Assembly: GCF_024758505.1 (NCBI RefSeq)
Contig: NZ_CP077970.1
Span: 8,122,001-8,186,000 of the forward strand
Length of the DNA: 64,000 nucleotides
DNA from: Bradyrhizobium arachidis
GTDB lineage: Bacteria; Pseudomonadota; Alphaproteobacteria; Rhizobiales; Xanthobacteraceae
Reading direction: 5' to 3'
Below are positions 33,777 to 42,174 of the stretch, in pieces. Numbering within the stretch: position 1 is the stretch's first letter; every line of letters begins with the position of its first letter. A program made the translations under genes and the position numbers. The notes under the pieces are model-generated. The model did no database searches and was not told where the DNA came from. It was given only the letters and a program-made list of their open reading frames with translations.

Positions 33777-34277
33777 TCACGGCTTGCCGATCACCATGGC
33801 AATCGCCGCCGCCAGGAACGGGAACGGCACCGAGACCGCGCAGCGGAACCAGACGAAACGGGCCGGCATGAACGGGATTTCCCACAAAATCACCCGCTGG
33901 AAGGCAAACAGGGCCCAGGCGACGACATAGGCGACCACCTGCGGTACGCCCCCGCCCGACTTCAGCGCCACCGTGCCGATGGAGAAGCCGATCACGGGTC
34001 CGCCAGGGGTGGCGGCGCCGGCGACCACGGCAGTGATGATGCCGAGCCAGCCGCTGTCCGGCCCGAGCCAGCCGGTGATGACTGACTGCGGGATGATCGC
34101 CGCGATGTAGCCGGAGCCGATCACGCCGAGCGCGATGCGCGGCACGATGTTGATGAAGTCCATCGAGCCTTCGCGCAGCGAAGCCGTGAACACCGGCTGG
34201 CCGCGGCGGAAAGCGATCAGGCCGACGCCGATCACCGAGCCCCAGAGCAGGATGTCGATCAGTAGCGCGGCGCTCAC
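33777..34277 (-). CDS. Permease, ArsP/DUF318-type, C-terminal half protein
   Basis: A 166-residue membrane protein with helices such as ALLIDILLWGSVIGVGLIAF, RIALGVIGSGYIAAIIPQSV and VAYVVAWALFAFQRVILWEI. It carries the half-domain motif WLGPDSGWLGIITAVVAGAA then TPGGPVIGFSIGTVAL and ends in PFLAAAIAMVIGKP. Usual ArsP-type permeases have both halves in one chain of about 300-350 residues. Its GTG start overlaps the stop of the next gene's product (GTGA), so the two halves are coupled. The substrate is unknown. Confidence 0.78.
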   Translation of the reverse strand: MSAALLIDILLWGSVIGVGLIAFRRGQPVFTASLREGSMDFINIVPRIALGVIGSGYIAAIIPQSVITGWLGPDSGWLGIITAVVAGAATPGGPVIGFSIGTVALKSGGGVPQVVAYVVAWALFAFQRVILWEIPFMPARFVWFRCAVSVPFPFLAAAIAMVIGKP

Positions 34278-34948
34278 GTCTCGGCCTCCTCTGTCACGCG
34301 CTTCGGATAGAGGCGGACATAGACGAAGCGGCCGAGCGCGCCCGCAAGCACCGGCAGCGGCAGCGAGATGATGATCCGCCACAGCGTGAAATCGGTGCCC
34401 ATGATCGGGATTTCCCAGGCCACTGCGCGGCCATAGCCGATCAGCGTCCAGCTCACGACCATGGCGATCACGGCGCCGAAATCGGCGCCGACCGTGAGCA
34501 GCGCGCTGCCCACGGGATAGACGGTGAAGGGCCCGCCCGGCAGGATCGCGCCGAAGGCGGTGCCGATCAAAAGACCCTTCAAGCCGGATTTCGGCCCGAG
34601 CGAGCGCGACACCTTTTCGTGCGGCAAAATCTCCGAGATGAAGGCCCCGAGCAGGCAGCCTGCGAGCACGCGCGGGATGATGCCGCCAAACAGCGCGAGA
34701 TCGTGGGTGAGGATGTCGAGCACGCCATCGGTGCCGTCGCGGCGCCAGACCAGCGCCGCACTGACCGCGACCAGCACGGCGATGAAGATGGTCGACCAGC
34801 CGATGGGTTTACGGATGCGCCCCGGCCGCGGCTCGGACTCCGCGTCCTCGGCAGGCGCCGGCTGTTTCGGGGAAGGTTCTGACAACGGGCTCGGATCTGG
34901 CGGGGTGGGATGCAAGACCTGATTAAAGACGCCGTCCGCGTGATGCAA
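34274..34948 (-). CDS. Permease, ArsP/DUF318-type, N-terminal half protein
   Basis: About 224 residues. A disordered Pro/Glu-rich N terminus is followed by helices IGWSTIFIAVLVAVSAALVW, GGIIPRVLAGCLLGAFISEI and others. The motif SLGPKSGLKGLLIGTAFGAI, then LPGGPFTVYPVGSALL and WEIPIMGTDFTLWRI, mirrors the downstream half protein, so the two genes are paralogous halves. The start is uncertain: the only early candidates are TTG codons (34948, 34912) without a good ribosome site. It is coupled to the next gene by a 4-base overlap. Confidence 0.72.
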   Translation of the reverse strand: MHHADGVFNQVLHPTPPDPSPLSEPSPKQPAPAEDAESEPRPGRIRKPIGWSTIFIAVLVAVSAALVWRRDGTDGVLDILTHDLALFGGIIPRVLAGCLLGAFISEILPHEKVSRSLGPKSGLKGLLIGTAFGAILPGGPFTVYPVGSALLTVGADFGAVIAMVVSWTLIGYGRAVAWEIPIMGTDFTLWRIIISLPLPVLAGALGRFVYVRLYPKRVTEEAET

Positions 34949-35009
34949 ACGGAACGATGATGGGGCTCATGCGCGCGCGGCGCAGGGCTCTGCGGGAATT
35001 CCGCGCAGC

Positions 35010-35041
35010 AAAAAAGGCGGCCGCGATGCGACCACCTTTTT
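35010..35041 (-). terminator. Terminator downstream of sodB
   Basis: On the minus strand AAAAAGGTGGTCGC pairs with GCGGCCGCCTTTTT (some G-U pairs) around a short loop and ends in a run of T. It follows sodB after the palindromic repeat. The plus strand also ends in a T-run, so it could work both ways. Confidence 0.7.
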
Positions 35042-35047
35042 CTATTC

Positions 35048-35128
35048 CGTCATTCCGGGGCGATGCGGAGCATCGAACCCGGAATCTCGAGATTCCGGGT
35101 CTGGTCCTTCGGACCATCCCGGAATGAC
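35048..35128. repeat. Palindromic repeat (CGTCATTCCGGGG type), copy 2
   Basis: This is the same family as 33682-33765: CGTCATTCCGGGGCGATGC at the left, GGAATCTCGAGATTCC at the apex and CATCCCGGAATGACC at the right. It sits just after the sodB stop codon, before the terminator. Confidence 0.8.
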
Positions 35129-35140
35129 CGAGTGACTCAC

Positions 35141-35737
35141 TCACGCCTTGTCGAACAGCGACTCCACATATTCCCAGTTCACGAGGTTCTCGACGAACGC
35201 TTTCAGGTAATCCGGGCGGCGGTTGCGGTAGTCGATGTAGTAGGAGTGCTCCCAGACGTCGCAGCCGAGGATCGGGGTGGCGCCGTGTACCAGCGGATTC
35301 TCGCCGTTCGGGGTTTTTGAGATCTCGAGCTTGCCACCCTTGACCTGGAGCCAGCACCAGCCGGAGCCGAACTGGCCGACACCAGCGGCCTGGAAATCGG
35401 CCTTGAACTTGTCAAAGCCGCCGAGGTCCTCGTCGATCTTCTTGGCGAGCTTGGCCGGCAGCTTGGTGCCGCCGCCATTCGGCTTCATCCAGCTCCAGAA
35501 GTGGATGTGGTTGTAGTGCTGGCCGGCATTGTTGAACACGGCCGGGTTCTTGCCGAACGAGCCCTTGACGATCTCCTCAAGGGTCTTGCCTTCCCATTCG
35601 GTCCCCTTGAGCGCGTTGTTGCCGTTGGTGACATAGGCCTGATGGTGCTTGTCGTGGTGGAATTCCAGGGTTTCCTTCGACATGAATTGCCCGAGGGCGT
35701 CATAGGCGTAAGGAAGTGGGGGAAGCGTGAATGTCAT
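35141..35737 (-). CDS. sodB: Superoxide dismutase, Fe/Mn type
   Basis: A 198-residue cytoplasmic enzyme that converts superoxide to oxygen and hydrogen peroxide. The metal ligands are in LEFHHDKHHQAYV (His 27), QHYNHIHFWSWM (His near 78), and the DVWEHSYYIDYRN signature (Asp and His near 160-164). The residues around GVGQFGSGWCWLQVKGGKLE are typical of the Fe/Mn family; whether Fe or Mn is used cannot be fixed by eye. Length is complete. No signal peptide is present. Confidence 0.95.
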   Translation of the reverse strand: MTFTLPPLPYAYDALGQFMSKETLEFHHDKHHQAYVTNGNNALKGTEWEGKTLEEIVKGSFGKNPAVFNNAGQHYNHIHFWSWMKPNGGGTKLPAKLAKKIDEDLGGFDKFKADFQAAGVGQFGSGWCWLQVKGGKLEISKTPNGENPLVHGATPILGCDVWEHSYYIDYRNRRPDYLKAFVENLVNWEYVESLFDKA

Positions 35738-35981
35738 GGGTTCTTGTCCGCAACTGGTGGGGAACGTGGCTTAACGGTCACCCCTTATAGAAGGTTCCTC
35801 GTCCGTAAAACACCGGTATTTGTGCAGACGGGTGATGCGGCGGCGTGGCTTGATGGCCCAATTGCGCGGCAGACCATCGGTCGTTCAGCAGGCCTGACGT
35901 TCGACGCAAAATATCATTGCGTTTGAGGCGCTTATAAAAGAACGAAGGCAGTGCCGGGCGAACGACGCGGAAGAGAGAATC

Positions 35982-36509
35982 ATGAGCATCGAGATCGACA
36001 TTTTGAACGGCAAGGCCTCGTGGCCGATCGCAAAGCCGCTGTTCGACGCGGTCTGGCCGCGCCATGAGACCGAGAAGCTGCCCTGGGGCCATATCGAATG
36101 GGCCGAACCCGATCTGCGCGTGCTGATCGAGGAGTCCGCGGGCGGGCTGGTCTGCCATGCCGGCATTTTTTTCCGCACCATCCTTTGGAACGGCCACAAG
36201 ATGCATGTCGGCGGCATCGGCGGCGTGGCGACGCGCGAAGACTGTCGCGGCCGCGGCTATGCGACGCTGGCGCTGGAGGCCGCAACCCAGACCCTACGCG
36301 CCAACGAGGCGGCGCGGTTCGCGATCCTGTTCTGCCAGCCGCACAATTTCGCGTTCTACGAGGCGCGTGGCTGGCACCGCTTCACTGGCGAGGTCCATGC
36401 CGAGCAGGCCGAGGGCCGCATCCGCTACGATTTCATGACGCCCTTCGTCTTCGATCTCGGCCGCGCGCCGCGCCAGGGCACCATCGACCTATGCGGCCTG
36501 CCGTGGTGA
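35982..36509 (+). CDS. GNAT family N-acetyltransferase
   Basis: A 175-residue protein with the GNAT core at about residues 30-140: GLVCHAGIFFRTILWNGHKM, the acetyl-CoA-binding GGVATREDCRGRGYATLALE (RGRGYA as R-x-x-G-x-G/A) and ILFCQPHNFAFYEARGWHRF. The overall pattern recalls aminoglycoside 2'-N-acetyltransferase-like proteins, but the substrate cannot be named. It stands alone between sodB and the MATE gene. Confidence 0.83.
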   Translation: MSIEIDILNGKASWPIAKPLFDAVWPRHETEKLPWGHIEWAEPDLRVLIEESAGGLVCHAGIFFRTILWNGHKMHVGGIGGVATREDCRGRGYATLALEAATQTLRANEAARFAILFCQPHNFAFYEARGWHRFTGEVHAEQAEGRIRYDFMTPFVFDLGRAPRQGTIDLCGLPW

Positions 36510-36548
36510 GCCCTGCGTGGTGGAGGGCTGGCAGCACCGCCCCCGCCC

Positions 36549-36591
36549 TATAATATGTCACCCATCATCTAATTTCCGCCGCGTGACATAT
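36549..36591 (+). promoter_or_regulatory. Inverted repeat over the start of the MATE gene, with TATAAT
   Basis: ATATGTCAC (36553-36561) and GTGACATAT (36583-36591) are perfect 9-base inverted copies 21 bases apart. The right arm contains the first two bases of the start codon, and TATAAT (36549-36554) overlaps the left arm as a possible -10 element. It may be a repressor operator, or in RNA a hairpin that hides the start codon. Confidence 0.55.
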
Positions 36592-37975
36592 GACCATCGA
36601 CGCCCCCGTTGACGCCGCCCCGGTTCGCGCCGCGGTCCCCTCCTCCATCAGCAACCTGCTGACCGCGCCGATCCTGCCGACGCTGCTGCGGCTCGCGATC
36701 CCCAACATGATCGCCATGGTCGGCAGCACGCTGGTCGCGATCGCCGAGACCTCCTATATCGGCCGGCTCGGCACCATTCCGCTCGCCGCGATCGCGCTGG
36801 TGTTTCCCTTCGCCATGCTGACGCAGATGATGAGCGCCGGCGCGATGGGCGGCGGCGTGTCGTCGGCGATCAGCCGCGCGCTTGGCGCCGGCAACCGCGA
36901 GCGCGCCGCGACGCTGGCGCTCCATGCCGCCATCATTGGCCTCTGCGGGGGGCTGTTCTTCACCGTGCTGATGCTGGTGTTCGGCAAGTCGTTCTTCACC
37001 CTGCTCGGCGGCCGCGAGCGCGTGCTGGAAGAGGCCAGCGCCTATTCGAGCGTGCTGTTCTCCGGCGCGGTCGCGATCTGGCTCGTCAACACGCTCGCCT
37101 CCGTGATCCGCGGCACCGGCGACATGCGGCTGCCTTCGATGACGCTGATCGGCGTCAGCCTGGTGCAGGTCGCGGTCGGCGGCACGCTCGGGCTCGGCCT
37201 GTTCGGCGTGCCGCAATTCGGCATGCGCGGGGTCGCCGCCGGCCAGTTGATCGCCTTCACGCTCGGTGCGCTGTTCTTCATCTGGTATCTCGCCGCCGGC
37301 CGCAGCCGGCTGGCGCTGAACTTTGCCGCGTTCCGCTTCGAGCGCGCGATGTTCCTGGACATTTTGAAGGTCGGCGCGCTCGCCTGTCTGTCGCCGCTGC
37401 AGACCGTGCTCACCATTTTGATCTTCACAAAGGTGCTCGCCACCTTCGGCACCGAGACGCTCGCCGGCTATGGCATCGGCTCACGGCTGGAATTTCTGCT
37501 GATCCCGATCACCTTTGCGTTCGGCATCGCATCCGTGCCGATGGTCGGCATGGCGATCGGGGCCGGCCAGGTGAAACGCGCGCGGCGCGTCGCCTGGACC
37601 GCGGCTGCGGCGTCCGGCATCACGGTCGGCCTGATCGGCCTGATCGTCGCGCTCGATCCGGCGCTGTGGGTCTCGCTATTCACGCGCGATGCCGGCGTAT
37701 CCGCCGCCGCGCACGCCTATTTCCGCTTGGCCGGGCCCGCCTTCGCCTTCTTCGGCATGGGCGTCTCGCTCTACTTCTCCTCGCAAGGCGCGGCCCATGT
37801 CGGCGGGCCCGTGCTTGCCTCCACCGCGCGCCTGCTGATCGTCGCCATCGGCGGCGTCTGGCTCGCCACGATCACCGCGCCGGCCTGGACGCTGTTCGCG
37901 CTGGTCGGCGGCGCCATGGTGGTGTTCGGGCTTTTGACGGCGGCGTCGGTTGCCTTCGCGCGCTGGGGTAAATGA
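36590..37975 (+). CDS. MATE family multidrug/efflux transporter
   Basis: A 461-residue inner-membrane antiporter with about 12 helices in two related halves: LLRLAIPNMIAMVGSTLVAI, then AETSYIGRLGTIPLAAIALV in the first half, and LIPITFAFGIASVPMVGMAI with GAGQVKRARRVAWTAAAASG in the second, the expected MATE pattern. Such pumps export cationic compounds using Na+ or H+. The ATG at 36590 lies inside an inverted repeat that may regulate it. The substrate is unknown. Confidence 0.92.
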   Translation: MTIDAPVDAAPVRAAVPSSISNLLTAPILPTLLRLAIPNMIAMVGSTLVAIAETSYIGRLGTIPLAAIALVFPFAMLTQMMSAGAMGGGVSSAISRALGAGNRERAATLALHAAIIGLCGGLFFTVLMLVFGKSFFTLLGGRERVLEEASAYSSVLFSGAVAIWLVNTLASVIRGTGDMRLPSMTLIGVSLVQVAVGGTLGLGLFGVPQFGMRGVAAGQLIAFTLGALFFIWYLAAGRSRLALNFAAFRFERAMFLDILKVGALACLSPLQTVLTILIFTKVLATFGTETLAGYGIGSRLEFLLIPITFAFGIASVPMVGMAIGAGQVKRARRVAWTAAAASGITVGLIGLIVALDPALWVSLFTRDAGVSAAAHAYFRLAGPAFAFFGMGVSLYFSSQGAAHVGGPVLASTARLLIVAIGGVWLATITAPAWTLFALVGGAMVVFGLLTAASVAFARWGK

Positions 37976-37994
37976 AGGCGGGCACGCCTCAGGC

Positions 37995-39143
37995 TCAAGC
38001 CGCCGCCATCGCCTTCAGCGCGGTTGCCGCCGTCGCATAGCCGCCTCGCGCGCCATCGATGAAGTGGACGTGATCGCTGCGCAGCGCCGACGGCGTGAAG
38101 CAGGTCATCATCGCCGCGTCCTGGCGGTGCAGCCCGTAACGGACGATGCCGTTCGCCGCCGCCGCGGCGAGACGCTCGCTCAATCCGCGCTCGAGCTCCG
38201 GCGTGCAGTCGAGGATCATGCGCAACCCGTCGTCATATTTGCGGAAGTCCGAGTTCTCCACCACCTGCTGCGTGTAGACTTTTGGCACGAAGCCGCCGAC
38301 CTTGAGATCGAAGCGCACGATCACATAGGCGAACAGCGTATAGGCCAGCACGCCGAGGCGGCGCCTCAGCAGCGAGCCGCCGCGCTGCGCGCGCGCCTCG
38401 TAGTCGAGCCCCTGCGGCGGCCATTTCAGCGGCGGCCCCTGCGGCGGCACCGGCCGCCCCGCATCCGGGCTGCGTTCGACCAGCGTGAGGATGTCCTCGA
38501 TCGCCTTGCGGAAGGCTGCCGGATCAGCGCCGCGCGCCGGCACCACCAGCACCGACAGGATCAGGCCGCGCGAAGCCGGAATCTCCTCGAATCGGCATGA
38601 CAGGCCGGAGAGATCCGGCTGCGTGCCATCCGGCGCCTCCGCGACCGCGAACTCGCCGCGCTTCATCGCGGCTTCCGCCCAGCCAAGGCCGCCGCCGGAG
38701 AACATCGCATAGGACAAGTTCGCCGACGGCCCGAACCGCGCGACGCGCACGTCGAGTCCCTGCGCGCGGATCGCGCTCACCGGCACCAGCGCGACGCGCA
38801 TCTTCAGATCCAGATCCTCCCGCACCCAGGTCGCGGTCGCGGCTAGCGCCTCGCGGGCGCGTTCGAGATCGCCAGGGGCGACCGCAAAACTGGCGCCGTC
38901 GCCGCCAAACACGAAGGGGAATTCCCGCCCCTCCAGCGCATTGGTGATCCCTGCGATGACGGCGGCGCCGGCCATGTTGACCGCCTTGTAGCGCTGCGCG
39001 GCGATCGCCTTGGTGGAATCGACGATGTCGGCGACCCCAATGGTCCAGTCGTCGGGCACGCGCGAATAGAGCGCGGGGTCCATCAGCTTGGCGAAGCCGC
39101 GGAAGACGGGGATGCTGCCGTAGAAACTGGACGCTGATGTCAT
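37995..39143 (-). CDS. DUF3095 family protein, possible nucleotide-cyclase fold
   Basis: A 382-residue soluble protein matching DUF3095 (FYGSIPVFRGFAKLMDPALY, PDDWTIGVADIVDSTKAIAA, RYKAVNMAGAAVIAGITNAL). Two segments look like the metal-binding Asp sites of class III nucleotide cyclases: VADIVDST (Asp 39) and FVFGGDGASF (Asp 82). The C-terminal half (about 240-380) is unrecognised. The start at 39143 matches the family; the frame continues upstream without support. It is divergent from a ribbon-helix-helix gene. Cyclase activity is only inferred. Confidence 0.82.
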   Translation of the reverse strand: MTSASSFYGSIPVFRGFAKLMDPALYSRVPDDWTIGVADIVDSTKAIAAQRYKAVNMAGAAVIAGITNALEGREFPFVFGGDGASFAVAPGDLERAREALAATATWVREDLDLKMRVALVPVSAIRAQGLDVRVARFGPSANLSYAMFSGGGLGWAEAAMKRGEFAVAEAPDGTQPDLSGLSCRFEEIPASRGLILSVLVVPARGADPAAFRKAIEDILTLVERSPDAGRPVPPQGPPLKWPPQGLDYEARAQRGGSLLRRRLGVLAYTLFAYVIVRFDLKVGGFVPKVYTQQVVENSDFRKYDDGLRMILDCTPELERGLSERLAAAAANGIVRYGLHRQDAAMMTCFTPSALRSDHVHFIDGARGGYATAATALKAMAAA

Positions 39144-39345
39144 TGTCAAAGCCGGAAGGTTGCTCGCCAAGATACGAAGAAGGTCGCGATCGGGTTCGTC
39201 GATCATTGGCTGAAACCGCGCCGGACAACAAGATCGCGCCGCGCTGCATTGCCGCAGGCCCGTCATTGATCGACATCAAACCGCCGACCACCAATGCCGT
39301 CTAGGAATTGACGGGGGTAGGAGAGTTGCGAACGGGACGATCGAG

Positions 39346-39723
39346 GTGGCCGACTTCAGCGACAAAGAGTCCATTCCGCCACTGCGCCGGCGCACGGGGC
39401 TGGATGCGGTCAGCGCGGTGAAAATGTCGGAAGACCTAACCGCCGCCGTCGATGCCTGGGCCGAGGCCCATCGGCTGACGCGCTCGGATGCGATCCGCGC
39501 GCTGGTCGAGATCGGCCTCCGGGCCGCGCCCGTGACCCACCCGGTCAATCATCCCGTCGCCGCCTATCCCACCGAGATCGAGGAACTTGCGGTGAGACAA
39601 ATCGGCGAGATGCTCGATCCCGCGCTGCCGGCCGACGAGCGCGAGCGGCGCATCCGCCGCCTCACCGAGGGGCCGCCGGAGTTTTCAAGAGAGCGGATCG
39701 ATCTGCGGAAGCCGCGGGACTGA
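39346..39723 (+). CDS. Ribbon-helix-helix (CopG-like) DNA-binding protein
   Basis: A 125-residue protein with an RHH motif at about residues 20-65: a short strand VSAVKMSEDL, helix TAAVDAWAEAHRL and helix RSDAIRALVEIGLRAA. The C terminus is acidic and Arg-rich (DERERRIRRLTEGPPEFSRE). The start is GTG at 39346 behind a weak GGACGATCGAG site. No toxin gene is adjacent, so it may be a regulator of the divergent DUF3095 gene rather than an antitoxin. Confidence 0.72.
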   Translation: MADFSDKESIPPLRRRTGLDAVSAVKMSEDLTAAVDAWAEAHRLTRSDAIRALVEIGLRAAPVTHPVNHPVAAYPTEIEELAVRQIGEMLDPALPADERERRIRRLTEGPPEFSRERIDLRKPRD

Positions 39724-39747
39724 AGCTGCGCGCAAGCAATACATTCG

Positions 39748-39948
39748 CTAATGCAGCTTCGTCTCTTCCTTGTCGCGCGCGGCCGGCGCGTGCATGTCGT
39801 GACAGCCGACGAGGCGGACGAATTGCTGCGGATACATTTCGTGACCGTGGTCGCCGGAATTTTGATGCGACATCGGCACGCAATTTGTGGCGCCCTGCCT
39901 GCTCTGCGAGGATTCCACGGATGTCCGGCCCAGATTTGAAGCGGTCAT
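39748..39948 (-). CDS. Small His/Met-rich hypothetical protein
   Basis: A 66-residue protein without a signal peptide. The middle and end are rich in His, Met and Cys (NCVPMSHQNSGDHGHEMYPQ, VGCHDMHAPAARDKEE), which could bind metal. The frame extends upstream, but the ATG at 39948 follows a GGGAG site at 7 bases. It converges with the RHH gene. No family is recognised. Confidence 0.5.
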   Translation of the reverse strand: MTASNLGRTSVESSQSRQGATNCVPMSHQNSGDHGHEMYPQQFVRLVGCHDMHAPAARDKEETKLH

Positions 39949-40073
39949 GAACTGCTCCCTGTCGATTAGGGCAGATCGATTGACGTACCGCCATCGATTG
40001 CGCGGCATCATAGGCACAAACCCGCCGAAAAGGAATTGAGTTGGCTCAACTCAATTATGGCAGCGATGTTCCC

Positions 40074-40796
40074 TTAAGCCGTATTGCCCGCATCGATGGT
40101 GAACACCGTGCCGGTGACGTTGCGGCCGCCCTCACCCAGCAGATATTCCACCATGCGCGCGACGTCATCGGTATCGGGCAAACGGCGCAATGCACTGCGG
40201 CCTGCGATGCGCTTGCGGCCTTCGTCCGACAGATTGTGCGTCAGCTCCGTGTCGATAAAGCCCGGCGCGATTGCATTCACGGTGATGCCGACCTTGCCGA
40301 CCTCGCGCGCGAGCGAGCGGGTAAAGCCGGTCGCGGCCGCCTTGGTCGCGCCATAGACCGACAGGCCGTTATAGCCGGTGGAGGCGATGATCGAGGAGAT
40401 GTTGATGATGCGCCCCTCGCCGTCAGCCATCATCTGCCGCACGACGTATTTCGACAGGATGATCGGCGACAACACGTTGAGCTGCACCAGCGCCTCGATC
40501 TCGGAATTGTGCATGGTCGCGAGCAGGCCTTCGGTGCCGAGGCCGGCATTGTTGATGAGGCCGTAGATCGGGCCAAATTCGTCGCGGAGCAATTTCGCGA
40601 AGGCTGGGATCGCGTCGATGACAGCGAGGTCGCAGGCGCGGAAATGCAGGCGGCCGTCCGCCTCGCTCTTTGCAGCCAGCAGCTCCTCGCTCTCGCGCCG
40701 CGCAGCCGCGATGACGTTGAAGCCGGTGCCCGCGAGACGCTTCGCGATCGCTAGGCCGATGCCGCGGCTGCCGCCGGTGACGAGAACGTTACGCAT
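40074..40796 (-). CDS. Short-chain dehydrogenase/reductase, FabG-like
   Basis: A 240-residue NAD(P)-dependent oxidoreductase. The cofactor motif is VTGGSRGIGLAIAKRL (residues 5-20), NNAG is at about 85, and the catalytic Ser-Tyr-Lys are in NISSIIASTGYNGLSVYGAT then KAAATG. The tail SEYLLGEGGRNVTG-like segment (VEYLLGEGGRNVTGTVFTID) matches FabG-type reductases. Its ATG overlaps the stop of the AMP ligase gene by 8 bases. A role in reducing an ACP- or CoA-bound beta-keto group is inferred from the neighbours. Confidence 0.9.
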   Translation of the reverse strand: MRNVLVTGGSRGIGLAIAKRLAGTGFNVIAAARRESEELLAAKSEADGRLHFRACDLAVIDAIPAFAKLLRDEFGPIYGLINNAGLGTEGLLATMHNSEIEALVQLNVLSPIILSKYVVRQMMADGEGRIINISSIIASTGYNGLSVYGATKAAATGFTRSLAREVGKVGITVNAIAPGFIDTELTHNLSDEGRKRIAGRSALRRLPDTDDVARMVEYLLGEGGRNVTGTVFTIDAGNTA

Positions 40797-42174
40797 CTGA
40801 TCGCGCCAGCTTTCCGGCCGGGGTGACGTCGAGCGCGTCGACGAAGCGGACCACCGCCGGCACCTTGTGGGACGCGAGCTGCGCCCGGCATTGCGTCACG
40901 ATCTGGTCGCGGATCTCTTTTGCGCGCGCCGGATCCGTGCCGTCGGCCAGGATCACGTCGGCCACGACGATGCCGCCGGTGATCGGGCTCTTTCGCGATT
41001 TCGCGCGCGACATCCGCACATCCGGATGACGGTTGATAACGGCTTCGATCTCCTCGGGGTGAACCTTGAGACCGCCGATATTGATGATGCCGCCGCGACG
41101 CCCGACAAAGTAATAGCGGTCGCCGCGTAGCTCGACCATGTCGCCGCTATCGACAAAACCGTCGCAATCTGCGAGCGCGGTCGCATTGCGACCGACATAG
41201 GCGTGCGCGATGCGTCTGGAGCGGATGCGCAGCGAGCCGTCGACGACCTTCATCTCGACGCCGTTGCTGACCGTGCCGACGTAATCGGCCGGAAAACCTT
41301 CGAGCCCGTCATTGACGGCAAAGCCGACGCCGGCCTCGGTCGAGGCATAGGCGTGGCCGACCGATGCGGTGGGGAATGCTGCCTTCAAGCCGTCGAGCAC
41401 CGCCTGGTCGGCAATCTCGCCGGAGAGGCGGACATAGCCCGGGGCGAACTTCGCGGCAGCGCCGCTCATCAGAAGCTTGCGCCAATGCGAGGGCGTGCCT
41501 GATATGTGCGAGACGCCGCGCTCGTTCAGCCGCGCGACGTGATCGCCGAGCGCTTCATGCGGATCGGACAGCACCATCGAGCCGCCGCTGAGCACCGCAC
41601 GCAGGAAGATCTGAAGGCCGCCATAGCGGCGAATGTCGTAGAACGTCGCCCACACCGGTGCAGATCCCCGTGCGGGGCCTTCGGCGACGATTGCGCCCGT
41701 CAGGGCTTCGAGCGTATGCGCCGCGATCTTTGGTAGGCCCGACGTACCCGAGGTCAGCATCAGCCATTCGGTGGCGCGCTCAGTCTTCGCCGGCGCGCTT
41801 GCCGAGAGCGGCAATTGCGCCGTCACGATCAGCGCGATGGCCTTCTCAGTCCATTGCCCGGGATCATCGGTGACGACAGCGTCGATCTCGGCGTCCGCGA
41901 TCAGCGCGTCGAGATGATCAGGATTGAGATCGGGCGGACACAGCAGCATGCGCCGCGCGACGCCGTCGAGCTCGATCATGGCAAGGCCGGATTTGAGCTG
42001 GTCCGACAGTTTCAGCAGCACGGAGCGGCCTGCCAGCTCACGCAGGCGCCCGCCCAAAACCGTGTGCGACAGGACGTCGGTCAGCGACACCACATGATGG
42101 GCGTCGGAGATCGTGCGGCCCTTGAGCTCCGGGCTCAGATAGTCGCGAAGCGCAAAAATCTCACGCGGGGACAT
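40789..42174 (-). CDS. AMP-dependent acyl ligase (ANL superfamily)
   Basis: A 461-residue adenylate-forming enzyme, shorter at the N terminus than usual. Motifs: LMLTSGTSGLPKIAAHTLEA (P-loop, about 150), YASTEAGVGFAVN, DSGDMVELRGDRYYFVGRRG with GGIINIGGLKVHPEEIEAVI, and the C-terminal catalytic lysine in TPAGKLARSDA. The ATG at 42174 overlaps the ACP gene by 14 bases, so the two are coupled. It may load an acyl group onto that ACP; CoA as acceptor is equally possible. Confidence 0.87.
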   Translation of the reverse strand: MSPREIFALRDYLSPELKGRTISDAHHVVSLTDVLSHTVLGGRLRELAGRSVLLKLSDQLKSGLAMIELDGVARRMLLCPPDLNPDHLDALIADAEIDAVVTDDPGQWTEKAIALIVTAQLPLSASAPAKTERATEWLMLTSGTSGLPKIAAHTLEALTGAIVAEGPARGSAPVWATFYDIRRYGGLQIFLRAVLSGGSMVLSDPHEALGDHVARLNERGVSHISGTPSHWRKLLMSGAAAKFAPGYVRLSGEIADQAVLDGLKAAFPTASVGHAYASTEAGVGFAVNDGLEGFPADYVGTVSNGVEMKVVDGSLRIRSRRIAHAYVGRNATALADCDGFVDSGDMVELRGDRYYFVGRRGGIINIGGLKVHPEEIEAVINRHPDVRMSRAKSRKSPITGGIVVADVILADGTDPARAKEIRDQIVTQCRAQLASHKVPAVVRFVDALDVTPAGKLARSDA

